64,000 bases of DNA. It comes from Carposina sasakii (lineage: Eukaryota > Arthropoda > Insecta > Lepidoptera > Carposinidae). The stretch covers positions 14,012,001-14,076,000 of the forward strand of contig CP053156.1 of the NCBI GenBank assembly GCA_014607495.2, read 5' to 3'. The translations under genes and the position numbers were made by a program. Under the pieces are notes generated by a model. It did no database searches and was not told where the DNA came from. It worked only from the letters and a program-made list of their open reading frames with translations. Shown here one piece after another: positions 55,690 through 64,000 of the stretch. Numbering within the stretch: position 1 is the stretch's first letter; each line of letters starts with the position of its first letter.

Positions 55690-55790
55690 CTGACCTATTC
55701 CATCCAAGCATAGATCCTTAGGGATCTTAGTGTGGAACTAGGTTAATGTGTTGTGAAGTGTGTAAAATATTTATTTATAGCGGAGACAAA
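55690..55790 (+). mobile_element. SINE family A 3' end
   Basis: ATCCTTAGGGATCTTAGTGT, GGTTAATGTGTTGTGAAGTG and a TTTATTTAT tail match the end of the SINE at 56331-56575. Confidence 0.6.
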
Positions 55791-56330
55791 ATGTTAATAA
55801 TCACTGACAAGTTACCAGTAAAATACGAAACTTTTCTAAAATACTTTTTCACGTTCAACATATTATATTATTTAGTACGCGGCAAAGCGGACAGAGTAGC
55901 GAGTAAATACTAGTTCACTATTATTATTCATGCACATAGCAAAGACGCAAGATACAAAAATAATTGATTATCTTTTTATACTTGAGCATTGAATGAGGTT
56001 TAGTGCCGTAATTACGGTGATTACAGATCATTACGACTTAGATTTATCGCGCCCATTTACGTCGGGAGTACGCAATTATTAAGTCGTGTTTGTATTGTGT
56101 GCTCTTTCGACCAATTTAGTGTTAAAGACGGGATTTGCTCTATCGGTCTTCGTTTTATGATATGCTGAATAATATCAAATTATGCGCTGTTACCAAGACT
56201 TCACATTTTAACTTTTTTTTAATATAGCTATTTTCTTTTTTTTCTGGGCCGAACTAGAATGCATGTTGACTAAGCAGCTCAGGGGTAGTCAACGTGAGTT
56301 AGAATTTTGTCAACGATCATTTTCATGACG
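55791..56330. other. host non-coding DNA
   Basis: Nothing recognised. Confidence 0.5.
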
Positions 56331-56575
56331 ACTGGTTGGTGTAGTAGGTAGTGAGCCTGCCTGCGACGCCATTGGTCCTGGGTTCGAATCCCGGTAGGTG
56401 CAAACATTGATATGATGAATATCGATCTTTGTTTCCGAGTCATGGATGTTTCTATAAGTATCTACGTATTTATATACCGTTGCTTAGTACCCACGACAAA
56501 TGTCCTTAGGGATCTAGTGTGGGACTAGGTCAATGTGTTGTGAAGTGTGTAAATTTTTATTTATTTATATGTAGT
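56331..56575 (+). mobile_element. tRNA-derived SINE family A, best copy
   Basis: A box TGGTGTAGTAGG and B box GGGTTCGAATCCC at normal spacing mark the Pol III promoter. The body contains GTTTCCGAGTCATGGATG, and the 3' part has CTTAGGGATCTAGTGTGGG followed by TTTATTTATTTAT. Most complete member of the family here. Confidence 0.75.
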
Positions 56576-56608
56576 CTCGCTATGTTAAACTGGCTGTCGG
56601 ATCTCATG

Positions 56609-56720
56609 TTGTATAGAGGAGATGGATAGATCTCTATCCATCAAACAAAAGAAAATTTCTTCAGCCGTATAGAGGAGATGGATAGATCTCTATCCATCTC
56701 CTCTATACGGCTGAAGAAAT
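56609..56720. repeat. perfect 32-bp-arm palindrome with adjoining partial copy
   Basis: 56655-56686 and 56689-56720 are exact inverted copies around a 2-bp centre (arm includes TTCAGCCGTATAGAGGAG). A direct partial copy of the centre (GTATAGAGGAGATGGATAGA...) lies at 56610-56642. Not bounded by an evident target duplication. Confidence 0.85.
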
Positions 56721-56802
56721 AGTTGAAGAAAGGGAATCTTCGCCCGCATGATAGTAAAGTTGCTAACAAATTGTAAGATTTATGTTATAGTTATTATAAC
56801 AT

Positions 56803-57000
56803 ACTAGTGGACGCCCGCGACTCCAACCGCGTGGACTGTATATAAAAATATAAAAATATTTGCTCGGGATGAAAACCCTATATGTTAAGTGGGACCTGTC
56901 ACAACATATTCCTGAAAACTGCACCGAAATCGGTTCAGCCATTTCTGAGGTTAGCGTGCACAAACATCGATCGGTAACGATTTTATTATATTTATAGATT
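56803..57000 (+). repeat. dispersed repeat R1, copy 4
   Basis: ACTAGTGGACGCCCGCGACT, TATATGTTAAGTGGGACC, ACCGAAATCGGTTCAGCC and a TTTTATTATATTTATAGATT end. Shorter internally than copies 1 and 2. Confidence 0.7.
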
Positions 57001-57277
57001 ATATTATATTCACTAAAATTATGTACCTATGTTATAGTAAAATCCGTCCATGTTATTATTTTGATGATAGAATATACCAATTTAATACTGACAAACAAAT
57101 AGTAACCGTAAAATTGGTTAGATAGGTTGAAATTGCAATGTACTTCGTGTTGATTATTTATGTTGATGTTCGTAGTGGGTGTCGAGATGTGATTGTCTGT
57201 TTGTCTGTACAAGTCATCATTTGATATGGTTCTTTGAAGTAAGGTTGTCACAAACTAGAATATAAAAATAATATTTT
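57001..57277. other. host non-coding DNA
   Basis: Nothing recognised. Confidence 0.4.
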
Positions 57278-57480
57278 CCCATCACATATTGCAGTGTACT
57301 GCTGGACGTAGGACTCCCTCAGGGCACAAGGCTACTACATATGGGGTTTTCGCCCATAGTCACCACGCTGGGCAGGTGGGTTAGTGACCGTAGTGTGATT
57401 ATCGGATTATGTTGTCAACACGAGAGACGCTGCTGCTCACCTCCCAGGAATTCACAATTGCCCCTTACGATACCCATACA
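57278..57480 (+). repeat. dispersed repeat R2, copy 2
   Basis: TACTGCTGGACGTAGGACTC, GTCACCACGCTGGGCAGG and CGCTGCTGCTCACCTCCCAG match 36962-37235. Confidence 0.65.
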
Positions 57481-58692
57481 TAAACAAAAGAAAATATTAT
57501 TTGATATCGTCTCCTGTAAACGGGTTAGTTTTACAGCAATTTCTACCGCATACCTAACACTTAATAGTACGGGTTCTACTTTGACATGAAAATTATCAGC
57601 TATTAAATAATAAAACCCTTTTTATGCAGATTTATCAAAATACCTTATTAAAGCTGCATTAATCATAAAAATATGATCCCCGTACACTATGATTAGGCGC
57701 ACTAAACCTTAGCAGGTTAGCATAAGGACTATATTATTAGAACACATAACTTACATTATCATGATGTTGAAATACAAGTTTTTTACCGGGAAAATTCACG
57801 TTTATAGCGATTAAGGCACGTCGATAGGAAACGCATAAGGACTCGACTGTAGTTCTACAACCGCATGCCGTCCATGGCATAAACATATGCGAGTTTTTTT
57901 TACGAATTTTTGAAGGATTTGCATTATCAAAAATATAGTGCTGTATTCGTTGATCAATAATACTAAAGTTGACAAGTTTGAAGCTTTACCGGAAGCTTCT
58001 GAATGTACTGAGGTCGCTTAGTTTGCTAGTTTAGCTATAGAATCTATACATTATAGTGTTACGATACTTACTATCAGGTACTATCTGATCGTATATATTA
58101 TATCCTCATTTACATTAGAAAAGTACCAGCCTGCGTAAAAATGCACCTTTTGAGATATGACCAAGATGAATTTAATGATACCTCTCAAATACGACAAGCC
58201 GTTTAGGGTCTTAAGCATGCCAAAGGAATATATATATATATATATAGATACAAACTTACATACCTATATAGTATAGATACTCTCCACCTGATGCAAAGGT
58301 AAAAATTCATCTCCAAAAGCACTCAACTCACCTAGTCGCATACACACAATGTTGTCCATTTGTCGACGCATTATATGGGAATTCGCTAACGCATGCCTTT
58401 AACATTTCACAAAATACAATCATGTCCTTTGTAAGTGGAAGTACTTCGAATATCGCGTTATAAAATATTATGAATAAGGGTATTTGCTTGCTTGTTTTAC
58501 TAAGCTTCTTCTAATAACTTGATGATCCAATAAGTCAAGCCAAATTGAAGGGCTCTCTATACCGATAAACAAAAAATAATTAATTAAGTATATTAAAATA
58601 ATTATTAAGTATATTAAGTAATAATTAATTAAGAATACATATTGTTTTACTATTAAGGATGAGATAATTATACAATGATTTCTACTCGTATA
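57481..58692. other. host non-coding DNA with (TA)n
   Basis: A TA microsatellite lies at about 58229-58247. The ORF at 58468-58695 is low-complexity AT-rich translation. No gene recognised. Confidence 0.5.
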
Positions 58693-59058
58693 CATGGTGT
58701 TTTTTTGTCGTCAACGTTCCCGAAAACTACGGAATCTCCTCATCATCACGATCATTTTTCTCCAGTGAAGCATACTTGGGAAGTGTCTGGTTTCCAAAAT
58801 ATTAGGGTCCAAAGTTGAGTAAATAGACTGCGTTTTTCTGCATAAATGCACATAGACGCGCGTAGCAAGATTTTTTCACGAAGAAATAATTAATATCTGT
58901 CTATGAAAAAACTAACATAAATACTGGACACTATAAATTTCGCACGATCAAGAATTTTTTTTTTAATCATTTCCCAGCATTTTTTTGGCATAAACTTACT
59001 TTATTTCATGTATAGAGTACGTACTCTTCGTTAAGGGTAGCAACGAAAAAACATCCTG
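58693..59058 (-). mobile_element. MITE family 2, copy D, 366 bp
   Basis: TA at 58691-58692 and 59059-59060. Reverse orientation to copies A and C (GTCGTCAACGTTCCCGAAAA near the left, AACGAAAAAACATCCTG at the right). Full length. Confidence 0.8.
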
Positions 59059-59205
59059 TATATCGCTAATGTAGTTAAGACTTAAGATGCTCTTGTCCCG
59101 TATGATATAATTTCAGTAAGAGGGTAACCATCGAATTCTCGAATGCTAATCAACTGCTTGATGGCTGATATAACTACATATTCAACATATATTTGAGGAT
59201 TCAGC

Positions 59206-59416
59206 TTTGTTTGCCGAGATTTGGCTTGTGTATAGCTATAGGGATGAAAAAATACGTTGCCAATAAAGTAATAAAAAAAGAGATGGTAAAATTCGTCATC
59301 CGAGAAATTGACCCGGTAGCTTAGTGGTAAGAGCACTGGCACGGAATGCAGAGGTCGTGGGTTCGATTCCCACCCGGGTGAAGAATTTTTTCCATTTCTT
59401 TATTAATAATTTTATT
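59206..59416 (+). mobile_element. tRNA-like SINE family C, copy with intact 5' part
   Basis: Begins near CTTTGTTTGCCGAGATTT, then GATGGTAAAATTCGTCATCC, then a tRNA-like module at about 59310-59382 (D-arm GCTTAGTGGTAAGAGC, T-arm GTGGGTTCGATTCCCAC, acceptor ACCCGG/CCGGGT), and ends AATTTTTTCCATTTC...TTTATTAATAA. The anticodon arm is one base short and unpaired in the middle, so I call it a tRNA-derived repeat rather than a tRNA gene. Confidence 0.7.
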
Positions 59417-61626
59417 TATAATTTTATAATAACTACATATTGTTATCATGATTATTCATGATGAATAAGTAGGTACCTTCAAGTGCGATGGTAGTGATTC
59501 AAAACTAGTGCAACATTATAATTATACAGGTTCCATATAGAACAATATATAGGTAAGGAATCACTGGGTGATGCAAAGTTCTCATATTTATGAAAATGAA
59601 AAAAAAATTTTTTTTCAAAACTTGGTTGAAGTTATTATATTCGTCAGATCAATGTTTCACCAATGATATATATTTGTAGGCTGTCAGAACCCCCTTACGT
59701 AAACCACAAAGATCGTACACGTGTCGCAGTTTTACGACCACTAATGTAATGTGAGAAGTAGACAAAAAATAGAACTTAGAAGATCATAAAAAAGTCCACT
59801 TAAAACCGTGATTGTTTCTAGGTGAGTAAGTAAATAAACAGCCAGCACCGGCCTCAGCGGTACCCTCTGATTACTGACAGACGGCGAGATTACAGATGCC
59901 TCGCAAATTATATAGTCTGGCTCGTAATGAATGGCCCGCTCTGCCTCACCGCTGACATGGTGTAAGCGTGAAAGTATATAGAGTTGTATAATCCACTGCA
60001 TGTAGAGGTACCTACATTATCCAATATCCATGTAATCTGGGGGCACGGTAGCAAGACTAGGCAAACATCATTCTTACAAACAGACGCCCATGATTTCGAT
60101 CGCGTTTTTATGATGCCCGTTTTCCTGATCACATGGGAATTTCGAAAAATCCTTTGTCAACACGTTCATACACGATTTTTAGGAGCCTAATTCGTTTACG
60201 TAGCATATATCTTGTAACATCATGGTGATTCATAAAAATACAAATCGTTATACCTACTGAATGTATCGGGGCGAGAATATCAATTTTAATGCAAAGATTT
60301 CAAAGTTTTACTTTTCTATATTGGTGATCTACTATATTTTTATACCATGCCAGACTGTCGCGTTTAGTGCATGCGTGAGTAACGTATGTATTATGCTGGA
60401 TTTTTTATCGGATGTTTATTGTTTCAATGAATAATTAAAAATACGTAGATATTTCAAACACTAATTATTAGTTACATCGCATTACTAGTTCTATAAAAAG
60501 TTCTGTTTCATTAATATTGTATACTCATTGAATATTTTTCTTGAAATAGAATTATTTGTCTAGCTACAATGGTTTCCTCGTCTATCAAATATACTATTCT
60601 ATATCACATCATACGTTCTGCAAATCTGCGTATACGCAATAAGCTGATCTATCTTTCATCTATCACAGTGGAATAGGTGTAGCTAACGAGGGCCGGCGGC
60701 GATAGGTTGCGGTACCATGATTGACGCACCATAGTGATACTAGAGATGGGATGAACAGGCTTTTACCAAAACCGATACCAAAAGTATGCTTTGCTTTACA
60801 AATTAGATTAATATGAAGTTGAATTAAATTAATATACATACTTTTGAGAAAACAGCCGTGTATATAATGTATGTTACGAGTATATGCATGCATAATTAAT
60901 CTCAACTAATATCATAAATGCGAAAGTAAGTTGTTTGTTTTTTACCTTTTCACGCTTGTTGTCAACGCAGCTAGCAGGGACATACTACACTAATCGGTCG
61001 TCAAACGGTCACTACCAACTACGCTAATCGGTCCACTAAGAAGGTATTTCTAAAAAATCTCACTGAAAATTATCCGGATAAGGATAACGATAACGTAAAT
61101 TCTAACGTTTACCCGAACGACATTGTGGACGGTCACTAGTTAAATATTTGCAGAATTAGTACATCACTGGAACATCTTCCTATACAATTTTGGTATTGGT
61201 CTACAGATACCAGCACAAGCTCCTCCCTAGACCAAGTGCTCTTGCATTACATCGCAAATTGTAGATTACATCAGCTCAACCTATCATTAAGCTACATTAC
61301 CGTAAAGTACAACACTTGAGACAAGATGAATTAAGACGCTGCCCGTTTATGCGGTTTACAAATAACTAAAACCTTACATGTTTAAATGGATATTAATAAA
61401 TTATGTGGGTAGGGATATGAGTAAAAGTAGATAGATTTAGTTTTCTTAATTTGACTACTAGTAGGTATTTATATGTGAAGTAAATGAACTATCAAATATA
61501 ATGCATGAACGTTTACTTTAAAAAATTGCGTGCTTGAAATCGTTAATTTTCAATTCAGGTTAAACGATAAACTTATTATATAAGTGTAAATATAATTATT
61601 TAATTATCCCTATTAATATAATTTTA
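59417..61626. other. host non-coding DNA
   Basis: Contains an AACTAATATCATAAATGCGAAAG repeat end at about 60904-60930, related to 38583. No gene is supported. Confidence 0.45.
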
Positions 61627-61870
61627 ATATAATTGACCCGGTGGCTTCAGCTTTGTTTGCCGAGATTTAATTTTGGCTTATGTATAGCTATCGGGATGAA
61701 AAAATAACGTTTCCAATAATGTTATTTCAAAAAGAGATGGTAAAATTTGTCATCCGAGTAATTGACCCGGTAGCTCAGTGGTAAGAGCGCTGGCACGGAA
61801 TGTAGAGGTCGTGGGTTCGACTCCCACCCGGGTGAGGAATTTTTTCCATTTCTTTATTAATAATTTTATC
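61627..61870 (+). mobile_element. tRNA-like SINE family C, partial tandem
   Basis: Same sequence as 59206-59416, with a perfect D-arm (GCTCAGTGGTAAGAGC). It is preceded at 61631-61645 by a stub of a second tRNA-like start (TTGACCCGGTGGCTT) joined directly to CAGCTTTGTTTGCCGAG, suggesting a head-to-tail dimer or template switch. Confidence 0.7.
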
Positions 61871-64000
61871 CCTATTACCCTATTTCAATTCAATATGCAT
61901 AGCACCAATGTGCAAAAGAGTATTTCTCAAAAAAAATCCCTTTCTTTCTCAACGTAACAAAATAATCTTTAAAAATAAATTGGCTTTTAGCGCAAAGGCT
62001 TATAGAGTAGGAAATAAATCAAATGAGAGATTAAACGATAGGATCACATACATCATTCCGTTCCTTTGATGTCATTTTTCTTGGGTATAAATTTTTCGAC
62101 GCAACATAAAGAGAGCTTCACGCGCTATTACACATGGAAATCGTTTTGCTACACACGACCGGGCAGGATAAACAGCAGGTTATGGATTAGGTAAGTACGA
62201 TGCCTAGACTAATCATCACATTGGTTCTCATAACTGAGGCGCGAAGTTTATTTGCATTAAGTACCAAATAATGATTAGATAACTATTTATTTCTGCTACA
62301 ATGTCATTAAGTATCTTATTATTTTTCAGTTGAATTCACTAGCTGTTTTACTCCTCTTTCTTCTTGATAAGTAATTCGGACATTGTTCAGTCAATGTTTT
62401 TAATTTGTCTGATGTTTATGTTTTGCTTTGTATATATTTGTGTTATATCTGTGGAATTTAGGCGATGTATAGCTTAAACTATGTTTAAATTTTTTTCTAA
62501 TAATACGGTTAGTGTCTATCATCGATTGCCGATTTTACAGTCCCAAGTTACGGTCTAAACAACTGTGTCATTTTAAAGTTTTCAGAGAGATGGCCGAATT
62601 TACTCTATGGATTTACTAATATTGTCATTCTGTTCGTTATCCTTCAATCTCGTATGTCTGATACACACGTCGCGGTTATACAAATAAATCGGCTTTTACA
62701 GCTATATATAAATTTGTCGATGGAACAATTTTCCCATCCGGTACAACTACATTTTTACCATCTACATCCTGTTATCTAACTGTTTTCTTGGAAAATATGC
62801 CGATAAAATGTGGTTTATGTTAACCATTTTGCAGAGAAAATTTATATCTTTTTCTCTTTTTATAAAGTTCAGTAAGTATTTTTATAACATCCTGTATTGG
62901 ATCTGATTATTTCATTAACAACTTAACTGCATTCTTTATTTAGACCAGGAATTTATTTTGCATTATGTATATTTTTAAATCATGATGTTTGGAACTTCTG
63001 ATACTCATTAATTAATTGTTTTTCTCCTTTTTTTTTTCTTAATGTAGTTTTGTAGTTTCTTAGAATTTGTTTAATTGCACATGTTACCCTGTTGTTAACA
63101 ATTTCTCTTTACTGGCTTGGCTTGCTGGAAGAGATCTCTGGTAGAGATAAGCTTGCCATTGTACATGCATCTCTTCTTTATGTTGTATGCCATATTTCTT
63201 TTTGTGTATGTGCAATAAAGAATAAAGAATTTATTATTATATGACACCGGAATTGGCCCATCACTCATTCCCACCTCTGCAACTTCTGTGAGCCAGAATC
63301 AACAGAGGCGACCATATTATATGACCCATCAAATAATCTTACAGCCATCTTCATAATAATCACTTATAAACCCAACATTAATTTAACTTACAGTCAAACT
63401 AACGAGAAAGAAACAAGACTTAATCATACTTCGAAGAATCTGTCTACGTTCATTGTCGCGGGCGGGATCCGAACCCCCGACGAAGGGGACTAATCCTATT
63501 AACTTGACAGTGATGGTTCATTCGTCATAACAGAGAAACGCTACGATACTGATCCTATTAGAGGAACAGAAGATGGTTATAGCGTAATAGATAATGATAG
63601 GGTATCCAGAGAGGGGATACGTATGGTAGGTACTTGAAAATGGAATAATTATATATTACATCTGTATATACTTGACTGGAGTTAAAAAGTCTGAAACACA
63701 TAAAGTATTGCAAATCAATAACCTAGATATGATTTAAAGAAACTATCTACTGTCGGTGTAATTATAAAATCGCGTGTAAAGTGTAGATATTATTTAAAAA
63801 TGATACTTGACAGGTAAATTCTGTATACTCGTATATGTGAATATCTGACAAATTAAAGCAATTATTAGTTTATTCATTTCTTTTTGTAATAACACAGTCT
63901 GCGTTTTTAATTACTTTGCAACATATGATTTTAACACCTTATTTCCTACTTTGTGGTGGCAGACAGTAGTTACAAGATTTTATTTCTATACAACATCTTT
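61871..64000. other. host non-coding DNA
   Basis: AT-rich. Near 63455-63500 the plus strand reads GCGGGCGGGATCCGAACCCC, the inverse of a Pol III B box, so a tRNA-like SINE fragment on the minus strand is possible. A CAATAAAGAATAAAGAATTTATT stretch near 63210-63235 resembles a repeat 3' end. No gene recognised. Confidence 0.4.

Noticed and set aside
59310..59382. Functional tRNA gene with T-arm GGGTTCGATTCCC
   Set aside because: The anticodon arm is one base short and poorly paired, there is no uridine before the anticodon, and three copies share flanking sequence, which indicates a SINE.
1..64000. CRISPR arrays, rRNA genes, bacterial-type operons
   Set aside because: No regularly spaced repeats with unique spacers, no rRNA motifs, and the sequence is eukaryotic in every respect.

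Overview
The window is animal nuclear DNA, most probably from a moth or butterfly (Lepidoptera). It is AT-rich, largely non-coding and packed with short dispersed repeats. Several of these carry modules typical of lepidopteran genomes, such as the 'CCACTGTTGGACATAGGCC' tail at about 20.2 and 32.6 kb. No intact host protein gene, rRNA gene or CRISPR array is visible.

The main feature is a complete Polinton/Maverick DNA transposon (the endogenous adintovirus-like class) at 132-16078, 15,947 bp long. It starts with AG, ends with CT, is bounded by a 6-bp target duplication (ATCACC at 126-131 and 16079-16084) and has 1,660-bp terminal inverted repeats (132-1791 and 14419-16078) that are more than 99% identical. 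The interior genes all lie on the minus strand. From right to left they are: protein-primed family B DNA polymerase (with an 83-bp intron), packaging ATPase, a small hydrophobic-tailed protein, a 268-residue unrecognised protein, integrase with chromodomain joined in frame to the minor capsid (penton) protein, a pVI/pX-like membrane-active virion protein, the major capsid protein and an adenain-type cysteine protease. Together these provide integration and self-replication (integrase, polymerase, TIRs) and a virion module (two capsid proteins, protease, ATPase, membrane-active protein). Each TIR also carries an identical copy of a small nuclear-type protein gene, apparently spliced, plus an outward-facing small ORF.

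The major capsid gene is cut in two by a 5'-truncated non-LTR retrotransposon (about 3235-5396) that still has a long open reverse-transcriptase frame, so this copy should not make its own capsid. The element is otherwise well preserved, which implies that the integration is young and the retrotransposon hit even younger.

From 16085 to 64000 the window holds host intergenic or intronic DNA. Identifiable items are four or five MITE/foldback families (TA-flanked CAGGGTGT and CAGGATGT families, and several long-armed hairpins), at least three families of tRNA-derived SINE with Pol III A/B boxes, 3' ends of LINE-like repeats, a Ty1/copia RNase H relic with its LTR (34.4-34.9 kb), microsatellites and one striking perfect palindrome (56655-56720). 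Two short coding-like stretches (16838-17041 plus, 18598-18732 minus) and CpG-rich patches at 47.7-48.1 and 48.6 kb are the only hints of other coding or promoter sequence.
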